From Alphaproteobacteria bacterium (GTDB lineage Bacteria > Pseudomonadota > Alphaproteobacteria > Micavibrionales > Micavibrionaceae), in NCBI GenBank assembly GCA_023384135.1, contig JAHDXS010000003.1, positions 564,728 to 628,727 of the forward strand: a stretch of DNA of 64,000 nucleotides. Direction: 5' to 3'. Position 1 is the stretch's first letter; each line of letters starts with the position of its first letter. The notes beneath the pieces are model-generated. The model was not told the origin of the DNA, did not search any database, and saw nothing but the letters and a program-made list of their open reading frames with translations. Below are positions 46,725 to 56,106 of this stretch, one piece after another. The translations under genes and the position numbers were made by a program.

Positions 46725-47818
46725 GCGAACTCCCAGCCCTCTCTTCCATCCACGAAATTCTGGAAGACGTCCGCAAGGGCAAGCCCGTGATTATCGTAGA
46801 CGACGAGGACCGCGAGAATGAGGGCGATCTGGTGATCGCCGCCTCGATGGCCTCGCCCGAAAACATCAACTTCATGGCCCGCGAGGGGCGCGGCCTGATC
46901 TGCCTCCCGATGGAGGAAGCGATAGTGGACCGCCTCGGCCTTCAACTGATGGGCCGGGGAAACAATTCCCGCCACACCACCGCTTTCACCGTCTCCATCG
47001 AGGCAAAGGAAGGCGTGACGACGGGCATTTCCGCCGCTGACCGCTCTAAAACCATCCTGACTGCCATCGATCCGCAAAGCGGCCCGAACGACATCGCAAC
47101 TCCCGGCCACGTCTTTCCATTGGTGGCAAGAGAGGGCGGCGTTCTGGTTCGCGCCGGCCACACCGAGGCCGCCGTCGATCTGGCGCGTCTCGCTGGTCTG
47201 TCCGCCGCCGGAGTAATCTGCGAGATTATGAACGACGACGGCACGATGGCGCGCCTGCCCGATCTCGTCGCCTTCGCGCAAAAACATAATCTGCGCATCG
47301 GCACCATCGCCGACCTCATCGCCCACCGCCGCCGCAGCGAAAGCCTCGTCAAACGGATTCATGAGGGAACGCTGGAGAGCCGTTTTGGCGGCGCGTTCAA
47401 ACTGATCGTCTACGCCAACACCCTTGAATACGCCGAGCATATCGCGCTGGTGAAGGGAGATATCGCCGTAAATACGGACCCCGTGCCCGTGCGTATGCAC
47501 GCAGTGGACATCATGGGGGATATTCTGGGCGCGGGCGCTGAATCGATCCTGCAAAAATCCATGGAACAAATCGGGCGCGAGGGCAGGGGCGTCGTCGTCC
47601 TGATCCGCGAACCGAACCCCCAAAGCCTCTCCGAACGCCTCGTGCAGCCGAAGACACCCGCACAGAAGGAAAAAGCTCTGCGCGACTACGGCATCGGGGC
47701 GCAAATTCTGCTCGATCTGGGCGTACGCGACATGATCCTGCTTTCAAACAGCCGGAAACATGTTATAGGTCTGGAAGGTTACGGGCTGCACATCGTCGGG
47801 CACAGGCCCGTAAGCTGA
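46721..47818 (+). CDS. ribBA: 3,4-dihydroxy-2-butanone 4-phosphate synthase fused to degenerate GTP cyclohydrolase II domain
   Basis: 365-residue two-domain protein of the riboflavin operon. The N-terminal DHBP synthase domain (about 1-205) is intact: [30 protein letters not shown] and [16 protein letters not shown]. The C-terminal domain resembles GTP cyclohydrolase II ([38 protein letters not shown]), but the zinc-site motif that should contain three cysteines reads [18 protein letters not shown] (residues 258 onward) without any cysteine. The second domain is therefore probably catalytically dead, so a separate RibA should exist elsewhere. Start overlaps ribE. Confidence 0.92.
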   Translation: MSELPALSSIHEILEDVRKGKPVIIVDDEDRENEGDLVIAASMASPENINFMAREGRGLICLPMEEAIVDRLGLQLMGRGNNSRHTTAFTVSIEAKEGVTTGISAADRSKTILTAIDPQSGPNDIATPGHVFPLVAREGGVLVRAGHTEAAVDLARLAGLSAAGVICEIMNDDGTMARLPDLVAFAQKHNLRIGTIADLIAHRRRSESLVKRIHEGTLESRFGGAFKLIVYANTLEYAEHIALVKGDIAVNTDPVPVRMHAVDIMGDILGAGAESILQKSMEQIGREGRGVVVLIREPNPQSLSERLVQPKTPAQKEKALRDYGIGAQILLDLGVRDMILLSNSRKHVIGLEGYGLHIVGHRPVS

Positions 47819-47836
47819 ACACACGGGGAAAACACC

Positions 47837-48289
47837 ATGCCGCATTACATGATCGTCGAGGCGCGTTATTATGAGGATATCTCCGATCTTCTCCTAAAGG
47901 GCGCGATCGCAGCGCTGGAGGAAAAACGCAACACCTACGAGGTGTTTCAGGTTCCCGGCGCGCTCGAAATTCCGCTGGCGGTCCGCTTGGGCATGCTCCG
48001 CCCCGAGGGGCGCGGCACAAAGGGCCGCCGCTTCGACGTTTTCATCGCCCTCGGCTGCGTTTTGCGCGGCGAAACCACCCATTACGACATCGTGAGCAAC
48101 GAAAGTGCGCGCGGCCTCTCCAAACTGGCGCTCAAACACGAAATGCCGATCGGCAACGGCATCCTGACCTGCGAGACGAAAGAACAAGCCCTCGAACGCG
48201 CCGACCCGCAAAAGCTCAATAAGGGCGGCGAGGCGGCACGGGCCGCCATGGCTCTGTTCGAACTCAAAACTGTTTTAGGGGTCCGCTGA
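47837..48289 (+). CDS. ribH: 6,7-dimethyl-8-ribityllumazine synthase
   Basis: Condenses the ribitylaminouracil with dihydroxybutanone phosphate to give lumazine. Family motifs are VPGALEIPLAV and ALGCVLRGETTHYDIV with the catalytic histidine, and IGNGILTCETKEQALERA. Length is 150 residues. It is encoded between ribBA and nusB with short spacers, 18 bp and 1 bp. Confidence 0.94.
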   Translation: MPHYMIVEARYYEDISDLLLKGAIAALEEKRNTYEVFQVPGALEIPLAVRLGMLRPEGRGTKGRRFDVFIALGCVLRGETTHYDIVSNESARGLSKLALKHEMPIGNGILTCETKEQALERADPQKLNKGGEAARAAMALFELKTVLGVR

Positions 48290-48290
48290 G

Positions 48291-48785
48291 ATGGCCAAGC
48301 CGAACGTGCCCGAAGCCGTGAAGAAGAATTCCGGCAACAAAAAGAAAATGTCCGCCCGCCTGATGGCCGTGCAAGCTGTCTATGAGGCGGGCCACAACGG
48401 CGAACCCTTTGAACAGGTCCTGCGTGACTATATCGACAACCGCACGGGTATGGAAATCGGCGACGTCAAGATCGAGGAACCCGACCGCGAACTCTTCCTC
48501 AGCACGGCCCGCACGGTCCAGAGCCGGCGTGAGGAGATCGCCCATATACTCAAAGCCAACACCCCCTCCAAAAACCCAGACCCCGAGCAGCCGCGCAAGG
48601 AGATCGAGCCTCTGCTCAAGGCGATCCTTTTATGCGGGATAGCCGAGATCCTCCAACACACCAATATTGACGCCCCCCTGATAATCAACGACTATATTGA
48701 GGTCACGCGCGCCTTCTACGATAAGGGCGAAGTCTCCCTCGTAAACGGCGTTCTGGACACCGTGGCCGGAATCCTCCGGCCCTGA
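48291..48785 (+). CDS. nusB: Transcription antitermination factor NusB
   Basis: All-helical factor of the rRNA antitermination complex that binds boxA RNA with NusE/S10. 164 residues. Visible family text is SARLMAVQAVYEAGHNG at the N-terminus, LKAILLCGIAEIL, INDYIEVTRAFYDKGEVSLVNGVLDTVA at the end. The N-terminal 20 residues are a Lys-rich extension. ribH and nusB adjacent is the usual order. Confidence 0.92.
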   Translation: MAKPNVPEAVKKNSGNKKKMSARLMAVQAVYEAGHNGEPFEQVLRDYIDNRTGMEIGDVKIEEPDRELFLSTARTVQSRREEIAHILKANTPSKNPDPEQPRKEIEPLLKAILLCGIAEILQHTNIDAPLIINDYIEVTRAFYDKGEVSLVNGVLDTVAGILRP

Positions 48786-48924
48786 CCTTAATTCCTGATT
48801 TCTGCCATCCCGGCAAACCATTCAAAACTATGAAATATTTGCGGTTTCCGGCCGCTCCTAAGCCCCCGTTAACCCTTAATGGCTACAATTAAGGGTAAAG
48901 GCAAAGCTTCAAGGATAACAAAAA

Positions 48925-49440
48925 GTGCGTAAAATACTGATATTGCTGGTGGTCTTGCTCGTCCTCGGCGGCGGGGGCGGCGGCGCGTACTATGTCTTTG
49001 TTATGCAGCCCGCGCAGGCGGCGGCCCTTAAAGACGGCGACACGGCCCACGGCGAAGCCAAGGAAGGTGAAGAGGCCGAACATGCCGAGGGGGGCGGTGA
49101 CGCCCACGGTGAAAAGGGCAAAAGCGAATTCGTCGAACTCGATCCCCTGATCCTTCCGATCCTGGATAATAGCGGCGTCAATCAGGTCGTAAGCCTCGTC
49201 ATCGCAATAGAGGTCCCCGGCCCGTCGGCCAAGGACAAGGTAAAATCCATGTCCCCTAAGCTCAAGGACGCCTATATTCAGGACATGTACGGCATGCTGA
49301 ACGAGCATGCCGCGATGAAGGGCGGGGTGGTGCAGGTGGCCGTTATCAAAGAGCGCCTGAACGTCATCACCAAAGACATAATGGGCAAGGACACGGTCAA
49401 GGAAGTCTTGCTCCAGGTCGTTCAGCAGCGCCCGATCTAA
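48925..49440 (+). CDS. fliL: Flagellar basal body-associated protein FliL
   Basis: 171-residue single-pass membrane protein, stator-associated in known flagella. N-terminal helix at about 4-26 (ILILLVVLLVLGG then a Gly run), an acidic His/Glu/Gly-rich linker (about 38-68), and the FliL domain (VELDPLILPILDNSGVNQVVSLVIAIEV, IKERLNVITKDIMGKDTVKEVLLQ). The start is GTG 48925 with AAGGA about 9 bases upstream. It is the only flagellar gene in this part of the window; motA-motB are 8 kb away. Confidence 0.82.
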   Translation: MRKILILLVVLLVLGGGGGGAYYVFVMQPAQAAALKDGDTAHGEAKEGEEAEHAEGGGDAHGEKGKSEFVELDPLILPILDNSGVNQVVSLVIAIEVPGPSAKDKVKSMSPKLKDAYIQDMYGMLNEHAAMKGGVVQVAVIKERLNVITKDIMGKDTVKEVLLQVVQQRPI

Positions 49441-49463
49441 AAAATTTCCGTTAAATTGAAAAA

Positions 49464-49907
49464 TTACTTCTTAGCAGGCGGATTAAACCGCCCGAGGTTG
49501 CCCAGCAATTGCTGCGAAAAGGTCAGATCGTTTCCGTGCGTGGGCGTCTTGTTGCGCGCGATCGGAATATCCTCCCGCCCGTTTTCGATATCTTGTATGT
49601 CGTCGACCACACCTTCACCGTTAAACACAACGGCCACGATGCGTTCATCGACGACTTTAGGGTCGAGAATTCCGCGCTTTTCAGTATCCTGCCCGATATA
49701 ATACCAAACGTTCGGGTTAAACGTGGAGACGGTCGTGGGGGACCCCATGACCCGCAGAACGTCAGACCGCGTACTTTCCCCGGCCGTGATCGCCTGCATT
49801 TGATGATTCTCGATCATGTTCCCGCGCTTGGCCTTCACCGGCGAACAGGCGGCCAGAGCCACCATGACAACACAAGAGAACCGCAGGAAATTTACGGATG
49901 CATACAT
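49464..49907 (-). CDS. bamE: Outer membrane assembly lipoprotein BamE (SmpA/OmlA)
   Basis: 147-residue lipoprotein of the BAM complex, which inserts beta-barrel proteins in the outer membrane. The signal ends in lipobox LAAC (Cys21). The SmpA/OmlA domain is seen from QMQAITAGESTRSDVLRVMGSPTTVSTF, VWYYIGQDTEK and ERIVAVVFNGEGVVDDIQ. The C-terminal QQLLGNLGRFNPP is usual in alphaproteobacteria. Divergent from the CBP3-like gene, a common pairing in this class. Confidence 0.92.
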   Translation of the reverse strand: MYASVNFLRFSCVVMVALAACSPVKAKRGNMIENHQMQAITAGESTRSDVLRVMGSPTTVSTFNPNVWYYIGQDTEKRGILDPKVVDERIVAVVFNGEGVVDDIQDIENGREDIPIARNKTPTHGNDLTFSQQLLGNLGRFNPPAKK

Positions 49908-49981
49908 ATAAAGCCCGATTGCGACATTTGATTTTGATATCTATAGTGACACCTGTTTAGTAAAACTTGGCGCAAAAATCA

Positions 49982-50584
49982 ATGTTCGGTTTCTTTCGAA
50001 AGGGAATTTCCCGTTACAACAGGACGGACCTTCTCGCGGCGCAAGACCTTTACCGCGCGGCCATAGCCCAGTCCCGGCAGGAAATTTTTTTCCTGAAATA
50101 CGGCGTGCCCGACACGGTGGACGGGCGTTTCGACATTCTGGTACTCCATCTGTACATGGTGTTTTTCCGCCTTCGCCCCCATCCGCGCTATAAAGATATC
50201 TCACAGTGCATCTTCGACATGGCTTTCAAGAATATGGACAAAAGCCTGCGTGAGGCCGGGGTAGGGGATGTTGGCGTCCCCAAATATATGAAAAAGATGA
50301 TGCAGGCCTTTAATGGCCGGATGCACGCCTATAAGGAAGCCGCGGAATATGTAAAAGAAGACCCCAACGTCCCCTTGGGTCCCGGCCATCCTTTATTCGA
50401 CGCTCTACGGAGGAATTTGTACGGAACCGTTGAAAAACCGCAGGACTCTGTGATAGTCAGCATGGTGAAATATGTACGCTTTACCATGCTGTACCTCTAT
50501 GAACAAAATCTGGATGAGGTCGCGCTGGGGAATTTAAAGTTCATACCGCCCGGAGAAATCGTCGACGAAAAGAAGGCGCCGTAG
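49982..50584 (+). CDS. Ubiquinol-cytochrome c chaperone (CBP3/UQCC1-like)
   Basis: 200-residue protein of the ubiquinol-cytochrome c chaperone family, related to mitochondrial Cbp3, which aids assembly of cytochrome b in complex III. Typical segments are RFDILVLHLYMVFFRL, CIFDMAFKNMDKSLREAGVGDVGVPKYMKKMMQAFNGRMHAY. ATG 49982 is chosen; the upstream TTG in the same frame is weaker. It is followed after 19 bp by the DUF177 gene, as in many alphaproteobacteria. Confidence 0.9.
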   Translation: MFGFFRKGISRYNRTDLLAAQDLYRAAIAQSRQEIFFLKYGVPDTVDGRFDILVLHLYMVFFRLRPHPRYKDISQCIFDMAFKNMDKSLREAGVGDVGVPKYMKKMMQAFNGRMHAYKEAAEYVKEDPNVPLGPGHPLFDALRRNLYGTVEKPQDSVIVSMVKYVRFTMLYLYEQNLDEVALGNLKFIPPGEIVDEKKAP

Positions 50585-50603
50585 CCTTGATTAGGATTGA
50601 GAG

Positions 50604-51218
50604 ATGAAAAAACGAGGCAACGAAAATAATGTCCTGGAATCGGAATGGTCATATCTTTTCGATACCGAAGCCCTGGGCCGTGAACCCGCAACGCTGAAAA
50701 TCGCCCCGGACGAGAGCCAGACACGAACAATCGTAAAACGTTTGGGTATCGATGGGCTTGAGGGGGTGGAGGCCCGCATAACCTTGCGCCGGAACAACGG
50801 CAACATGGTCATTCATGTGCAGGGGATAATAACCGCCAAAGCCTTCCAGAAATGCATAATCACGCTCGCGCCGCTGGAAATCGATATAGAGGCCCCCTTC
50901 GAGGCGTGGTACGCCGACTCCTCGCAAACGCTCTCTTTCACAAAAGCCAAACGCGAACGGGACATCGAAAAGGATAATATCGAGCAACCCATCCTCGACG
51001 AGGCCGAGGATCCAGAGCCCGTGGTGGATGGCCGGATTGATCTGGGCGAACTCGTGGTTCAGCATCTCTCGCTGAATATCGACCCGTACCCGCGCGCCAT
51101 CGGCGCGTCTTATGCGCTCGGCGATGACGATGTGACCGTCGCCCACAAAACCGGGGAGGCGTATCACAACCCGTTCGAGGCCTTGAAAAACTGGCGCGAC
51201 AAGGAAGGTAAAAGCTGA
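50604..51218 (+). CDS. yceD: DUF177/YceD family protein
   Basis: 204-residue protein of the YceD (DUF177) family, which in other bacteria and plants is linked to 23S rRNA accumulation and is usually encoded next to rpmF. Family text includes KCIITLAPLEIDIEAPFEAWY, DLGELVVQHLSLNIDPYPR and FEALKNWRDKEGKS at the end. Its usual neighbour rpmF lies beyond an exporter gene that is encoded on the opposite strand. Confidence 0.88.
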   Translation: MKKRGNENNVLESEWSYLFDTEALGREPATLKIAPDESQTRTIVKRLGIDGLEGVEARITLRRNNGNMVIHVQGIITAKAFQKCIITLAPLEIDIEAPFEAWYADSSQTLSFTKAKRERDIEKDNIEQPILDEAEDPEPVVDGRIDLGELVVQHLSLNIDPYPRAIGASYALGDDDVTVAHKTGEAYHNPFEALKNWRDKEGKS

Positions 51219-51228
51219 TCGGCCCACC

Positions 51229-52302
51229 CTAGATCAAGCCAAGCGCCGAAAGCCCGCAGTAAAACCCGAACAATATGGCCGTCTCCGCGACCACCAGTAA
51301 GGCCGGACCGTAACCGAGCGAAACCACTTCTTTCATCGAGGTTTTAAGCCCCACCGCCGCAATCGCCATCACCAGCATCCATTTACTCAGAACCTCCATA
51401 CCGTGCGGAATTTGCCCCGGCAGGGCGCCGAGTGAATTCAGAGCGGCCAGAAGAATAAAACCCAGAAGGAAAGGCGGCACGAACGGAAAGCGAAGCGTCT
51501 GGCCCGGACGCGCGTTTTTATAAACCCATGCTAAGCCGAGCAGGATCGGCAACAACATGAAGACCCGGATCAGCTTGATCAGAACGGCGGCGTTCCCCGC
51601 CTCGGGCGAGATGCTGTACCCGGCCCCCACGACTTGCGAAACGTCATGAATGGTGCCCCCGATGATGATCCCGGAATGATAGGAATCAAACCCCAGAATG
51701 CCCAGAATAACCGGATACCCGATCATCGCGGCGGTGCCCATGGCCGTTACCCCGATGACGGCGGTCAGGGTTTGCCGTTCCAGCTTTTTCGACGGTGGCA
51801 AGAGCGAGGAAATCGCGAGCGCCGCCGAAGCCCCGCAAATGGCCGTAGCCCCGCCGATGAGCAGTCCCTGTTCCCGGTCCAGCCCGAACAGCCGCCCCAG
51901 AACCGGCCCGGCCATCAGAATAAACAGTGTAATCGCCGAAATCCCCGCCAGAACAGGCAGGCCGAGCGCTGTGAATTGCGAAAGCGCGATCCGCGCCCCG
52001 ATCAGCGCCACCCCGATCTTGAGGATATTCTGCGAGGTGAACTGGATGCCCCGCCGCGTCTTCGGGTCCTCGAACAAAAAATGAAAGGCCATGCCCAGCA
52101 GAAGGCACATCAGCATGACGGGCGTGGAGTAATGCTCCGAAATCAGCATGGCCGCGAGCGTCACCAGCCCGCAAACCATAATGCCCGGCGCGATGGCCTT
52201 TAAAAACGCCCCCAATCGCTCGTGCTCCGGCCCCGGCGGCTCCGGCACCCCCTCAAGGGAATCCATAAACCTGTACTTGCTAAGTGGATCGCTGGTATTC
52301 AT
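51229..52302 (-). CDS. YeiH/UPF0324 family putative sulfate exporter
   Basis: 357-residue membrane protein with about ten predicted helices. The family signatures are clear: IALSQFTALGLPVLAGISAITLF, GRLFGLDREQGLLIGGATAICGASAALAIS, IGGTIHDVSQVVGAGYSIS and LKTSMKEVVSLGYGP. YeiH-type proteins are called putative sulfate exporters; the real substrate is poorly known. It is read against its neighbours and separates yceD from rpmF. Confidence 0.88.
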   Translation of the reverse strand: MNTSDPLSKYRFMDSLEGVPEPPGPEHERLGAFLKAIAPGIMVCGLVTLAAMLISEHYSTPVMLMCLLLGMAFHFLFEDPKTRRGIQFTSQNILKIGVALIGARIALSQFTALGLPVLAGISAITLFILMAGPVLGRLFGLDREQGLLIGGATAICGASAALAISSLLPPSKKLERQTLTAVIGVTAMGTAAMIGYPVILGILGFDSYHSGIIIGGTIHDVSQVVGAGYSISPEAGNAAVLIKLIRVFMLLPILLGLAWVYKNARPGQTLRFPFVPPFLLGFILLAALNSLGALPGQIPHGMEVLSKWMLVMAIAAVGLKTSMKEVVSLGYGPALLVVAETAILFGFYCGLSALGLI

Positions 52303-52472
52303 AATCGGATCAAGGCCTTAAATATTTCGGGAAAGGGGGCTGCGCGGGCGAAATGCCCGGCGCAAACTGGCCCTTCTTTACGCCTGAATCGGCATTTTAT
52401 CCAGAAATATTCCTTGCAAGCCCCGCGCTTTTTGTTTAGAAACCACACTCTACAAAGTTAAGGATCAGGACT

Positions 52473-52652
52473 ATGGCTGTACCAAAGAGAAAAACATCGC
52501 CCTCCAAGCGCAATATGCGCCGTTCCCACCATGCCCTGAAGACGGAAAACTGGGTCGAGGACGCGAACACGGGCGAACCCGTGCGCCGCCACCACATCGA
52601 CCTGAAAACCGGAACCTACCGGGGCCGTCAGGTGATTGAGGAGAAGAGCTGA
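52473..52652 (+). CDS. rpmF: 50S ribosomal protein L32
   Basis: 59-residue ribosomal protein L32. It opens with [20 protein letters not shown], followed by [10 protein letters not shown] and [16 protein letters not shown]. The zinc-type cysteines are absent, as in most alphaproteobacterial L32. AAGGATCAGGA precedes the ATG. It lies upstream of plsX, as usual, with a hairpin terminator in between. Confidence 0.94.
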   Translation: MAVPKRKTSPSKRNMRRSHHALKTENWVEDANTGEPVRRHHIDLKTGTYRGRQVIEEKS

Positions 52653-52682
52653 TCGAAAGATCGGCCTTTCAGGACTTTTACG

Positions 52683-52720
52683 AATGAGGCAGAGAACGCT
52701 CTTGCCTCATTTGTCGTCTT
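52683..52720 (+). terminator. Hairpin terminator after rpmF
   Basis: AATGAGGCA (52683-52691) and TGCCTCATT (52703-52711) form a 9-bp stem, with GAG/CTC extending it inside the loop, followed by the T-rich TTGTCGTCTT. A TATAAT at 52723-52728 directly afterwards could be the -10 box of a separate plsX promoter. Confidence 0.65.
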
Positions 52721-52774
52721 GTTATAATCCATCCTTGAAGTGTTGGGTCCACGCGCATCTGAAAGGGACAATCC

Positions 52775-53836
52775 TTGTCCGCCACGCCATCAACGGGAAA
52801 TATCGTCATAGCCATCGACGCGATGGGCGGCGATCACGGGCCGGCTGAAATCGTGCCAGCGCTCGCATCGGTCTTGGCCCAAAGGCCGGACGTGCGCTTT
52901 CTGGTCTTCGGCCATAAGGATGCGATTGCCGGGCCGCTCGCGCGCCACCCGGCGCTGGTAAGCGCTGTGACGGTCATTCACACCGAAAAAACGATCGAGA
53001 GCGACGAAAAACCCTCCGCCGCCCTCCGCGCCAGCAAGGGCACCAGCATGCGCATGGCACTGGAGGCTGTGGAGGAAGGGCAGGCCATGGCCGCCGTCTC
53101 CGCCGGAAATACCGGGGCGCTGATGGCGCTCGCCCGAATCGTCTACAAAACCCTGCCGGGCATCCACCGCCCCGCCATCGCTTCCGTCATGCCGGGCATC
53201 AAGGGCGAGACGATCATGCTCGACCTCGGCGCGAACGTGCTGGTCGATGCCGAAACGCTGGTCCAGTTCGCGGTTCTCGGCGCGGCCTTCGCCCAGAAAC
53301 AAAAAAAGATCCAGACGCCCACCGTCGGCCTGCTCAATGTCGGCTCCGAGGAGATCAAGGGCCCCGAACATATCCGCGCCGCCGCCGAAATCCTCAAACG
53401 TATCGAGTTTCCTGGAACCTATTACGGCTTCGTCGAGGGCGACGACATTATGAAGGGCACGGTGGACGTGATCGTCGCTGACGGCTATGCGGGCAACATC
53501 GCCCTCAAGACCGCCGAGGGCGTCGGCCAGCTGGTTAAACACTACTTCACCGAATCCTTCAATTCGCCGCTCGCCAAGGTCGGCGCGCTGATCGCCTACG
53601 GCTCCCTGAAAAAATTCAAACGCCGCATGGACCCGCGCCTCTATAACGGCGGCGTCTTCCTCGGCCTCAACGGCCTGTGCGTCAAAAGCCACGGCGGCGC
53701 GGACGCGCTGGCCTTTTCTCAGGCCGTGCTTCTGGCCGTTCGTCTGGCCAGATACGGATACATACAACAGGTGATCGAAGACATTAACAACGTCGTCCGG
53801 CAGGAAACCTTCCTGAACCCGGAGTCGTCGGAATAA
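52775..53836 (+). CDS. plsX: Phosphate acyltransferase PlsX
   Basis: Forms acyl-phosphate from acyl-ACP for phospholipid synthesis. 353 residues with the hallmark IAIDAMGGDHGP at the N-terminus, RASKGTSMRMAL, AAVSAGNTGALMALA, MLDLGANVLVDAE, VIVADGYAGNIALKT and FLGLNGLCVKSHGGA. The start is a TTG at 52775, with AAAGGG 7 bases upstream; the first ATG lies inside the conserved DAMGGD, so an ATG-only annotation would truncate it. fabH follows after 18 bp. Confidence 0.94.
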   Translation: MSATPSTGNIVIAIDAMGGDHGPAEIVPALASVLAQRPDVRFLVFGHKDAIAGPLARHPALVSAVTVIHTEKTIESDEKPSAALRASKGTSMRMALEAVEEGQAMAAVSAGNTGALMALARIVYKTLPGIHRPAIASVMPGIKGETIMLDLGANVLVDAETLVQFAVLGAAFAQKQKKIQTPTVGLLNVGSEEIKGPEHIRAAAEILKRIEFPGTYYGFVEGDDIMKGTVDVIVADGYAGNIALKTAEGVGQLVKHYFTESFNSPLAKVGALIAYGSLKKFKRRMDPRLYNGGVFLGLNGLCVKSHGGADALAFSQAVLLAVRLARYGYIQQVIEDINNVVRQETFLNPESSE

Positions 53837-53854
53837 GCGGGAAAGAGTAAACGC

Positions 53855-54820
53855 ATGTCGATCAAATCTGTTATACGCGCGACCGGAAGCTATCTGCCCG
53901 AACGGATCATGACCAACGCCGACCTCGAAAAGCTCGTCGAGACCACCGACGAATGGATTGTCCAAAGATCGGGCATCCGCGAACGCCGCATCGCCGCGCC
54001 GGAGGAAAAAACCTCCGACCTCGCCATGAAGGCCGCGCTGGCGGCTTTGCAACGCGCCGGATTAAACCCGCAGGACATTGACGGAATCATCGTCGCCACC
54101 ACCACGCCCGACCAGACCTTCCCCGCCGTGGCCGTAAGCGTTCAGAACGCTCTGGACATTCCCGTCTGCACCGCCTTCGACATTCAGGCCGTATGCAGCG
54201 GCTTTGTCTACGCGCTCAGCGTCGCCGATAATTTCATCAAGGCCGGACAGCTCAAACGCATCCTAGTGATCGGCGCCGAGAAAATGAGCGCCCTCCTGAA
54301 CTGGGACGACCGCACGACCTGCGTCCTGTTCGGCGACGGGGCGGGCGCGGTGATTCTGGAGGCGCAGGACGGCGCAGGGAATCGCGGCATCATCTCCAGC
54401 CATCTTTATGCCGACGGTCGCCTGAAGGATATCCTCTACACCGACGGCGGCCCGTCCACCACGGGGCAGAGCGGCCACATCGTGATGCACGGGCGCGAGG
54501 TCTTCAAGCACGCCGTCAACCTGATGGCAGAAGTCGTTGAAGAAGCCCTGCAAACCAACGGCATGACCGCCGCCGATATCGACTGGCTCGTCCCGCATCA
54601 GGCCAATAGCCGCATCATCGAAGCCACCGCCAAAAAGCTCAATCTACCCATGGAAAAGGTCGTCGTGACCGTGGAACGCCACGGCAACACTTCGGCGGCC
54701 TCCATCCCGCTCGCCTTCGACGAGGCCGTGCGCGATGGCCGCATCAAGCCCGGCCAGACCGTGCTGTTTGAGGCCATGGGCGGCGGGCTGACCTGGGCCT
54801 CGGCGCTGGTCCGGCTCTAA
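53855..54820 (+). CDS. fabH: Beta-ketoacyl-ACP synthase III
   Basis: Starts fatty acid elongation by condensing acetyl-CoA with malonyl-ACP. The triad is visible as Cys114 in [10 protein letters not shown], His in [15 protein letters not shown] and Asn in [32 protein letters not shown] is also typical. Length is 321 residues. It follows plsX and precedes ihfA, the standard order. Confidence 0.96.
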   Translation: MSIKSVIRATGSYLPERIMTNADLEKLVETTDEWIVQRSGIRERRIAAPEEKTSDLAMKAALAALQRAGLNPQDIDGIIVATTTPDQTFPAVAVSVQNALDIPVCTAFDIQAVCSGFVYALSVADNFIKAGQLKRILVIGAEKMSALLNWDDRTTCVLFGDGAGAVILEAQDGAGNRGIISSHLYADGRLKDILYTDGGPSTTGQSGHIVMHGREVFKHAVNLMAEVVEEALQTNGMTAADIDWLVPHQANSRIIEATAKKLNLPMEKVVVTVERHGNTSAASIPLAFDEAVRDGRIKPGQTVLFEAMGGGLTWASALVRL

Positions 54821-54963
54821 TTCCCATAAAAATCCGTAACGAAAGCGCCCCTTTTGTGCGCTGCAAAAACGCGCGGAAAGCCCGGTTTTACGAAAAAAAC
54901 TAAGCAAGACGGCTTTACCTATTGAATTGAATCATTTTTTTGTGGTTATCCTTAAGCGTAAGA

Positions 54964-54992
54964 TTGACGCTCCGGGCAGGGCGCGATAGTCT
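54964..54992 (+). promoter_or_regulatory. Candidate ihfA promoter
   Basis: TTGACG (54964-54969) and TAGTCT (54987-54992) with a 17-bp spacer lie about 30 bp before the ihfA ATG, which has AAGGAG upstream. The rest of the 201-bp gap after fabH holds no gene that I can see. Confidence 0.55.
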
Positions 54993-55021
54993 TAAACCTA
55001 TTAGATGACAAGGAGAAGTTT

Positions 55022-55318
55022 ATGAGTGCGCGCACGATAACAAGGGCGGATCTGGCCGAAGCCGTATACCAGCAGGTTGGGTTATCCCGCAATGAATCTG
55101 CGGATTTGGTCGAGGTTCTTCTGAACGAGATTTCAAATACCCTGATAGCGGGCGACAACGTAAAGATTTCTTCTTTCGGCAGCTTCACGATTCGCGAAAA
55201 GGGCGAACGCGTGGGCCGCAACCCCAAGACGGGCGTAGAGGTTCCGATCTCCCCGCGCAAGGTTCTGGTCTTCCGCGCGTCTCACGTCCTCAAAGACAAG
55301 ATTAACGTGGGCGTGTAA
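55022..55318 (+). CDS. ihfA: Integration host factor subunit alpha
   Basis: 98-residue HU/IHF-family DNA-bending protein. The N-terminal [24 protein letters not shown] and the beta-arm region [13 protein letters not shown], with the intercalating proline in RNPKTG, identify IHF alpha, as does [19 protein letters not shown] MerR regulator follows after 51 bp, the usual neighbour of ihfA. Confidence 0.93.
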   Translation: MSARTITRADLAEAVYQQVGLSRNESADLVEVLLNEISNTLIAGDNVKISSFGSFTIREKGERVGRNPKTGVEVPISPRKVLVFRASHVLKDKINVGV

Positions 55319-55369
55319 GCACCGATTCGGGTTGTAATAATTTAACCAAATACAAGAGTGACAAAGCCA

Positions 55370-56017
55370 ATGACCGCCGCCACGACCAAAAACACCGGAC
55401 AACCCGTTGAGGACCGCAAGGACGCCGACGCGGCGGAACAGGCCGCCCTGCTTCAGGCCGAACGCGCGCGCGATCAGGCCGAACAGGCGACCCGCAAGAC
55501 GCAGGCCTCCAGAGGCGGCGCGGCGGCCAGCAAGGCAACGGGCGCGTTCCGCACGATCAGCGAAGTGGCCGACGAACTGGGCGTGCAACAGCACGTGCTG
55601 CGTTTCTGGGAAACTAAATTCTCACAGGTCCGCCCGCTCAAGCGCGGCGGTGGGCGTCGCTATTACCGCCCCGAGGACGTGGATCTGCTCAAGCGCATCC
55701 ACCACCTCCTGTACGTTGAGGGTTACACGATCAAGGGCGTTCAAAAGCTCCTGAAAGATGTCGGCAAGAATCAGGTCCTGAAAGGCGCCGGCACGTCGCA
55801 GGCGCTGCTCCAGAACCCCGTGCCCGACACGCCGCAGGAGAACGAGCGCAAGCCCGCCCCCGTCGTGACCGCGCAGGTCGCGCAGCAATCCCGGGCGGCG
55901 CAACTGCCCGCCGAGCCCGCAAATCCCCGCCTGACCGACCGTCAGAGAACGATCCTTGAGACGATGCTTGAGGAGTTGCGGGAGCTGCGCAGCCTCATTA
56001 AACCCAAAAAACAGTAA
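55370..56017 (+). CDS. MerR family transcriptional regulator
   Basis: 215-residue protein with a MerR-type winged helix at about residues 60-130 ([25 protein letters not shown], then [33 protein letters not shown]). A Glu/Ala-rich, probably disordered N-terminus precedes it, and a Pro/Ala-rich linker plus a short helix ([16 protein letters not shown]) follow. Lacks the cysteines of metal sensors. This ihfA-linked MerR group is conserved in alphaproteobacteria; target unknown. Start may be GTG 55358 instead of ATG 55370. Confidence 0.83.
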   Translation: MTAATTKNTGQPVEDRKDADAAEQAALLQAERARDQAEQATRKTQASRGGAAASKATGAFRTISEVADELGVQQHVLRFWETKFSQVRPLKRGGGRRYYRPEDVDLLKRIHHLLYVEGYTIKGVQKLLKDVGKNQVLKGAGTSQALLQNPVPDTPQENERKPAPVVTAQVAQQSRAAQLPAEPANPRLTDRQRTILETMLEELRELRSLIKPKKQ

Positions 56018-56106
56018 AATCGCCCGCCGATTAGGTTTTTATGGCGTTTTGCCATTTGATTCTGCTATTGAAATACGTTACTAAGCTAGGATTGTTTTTC
56101 AGGCAT

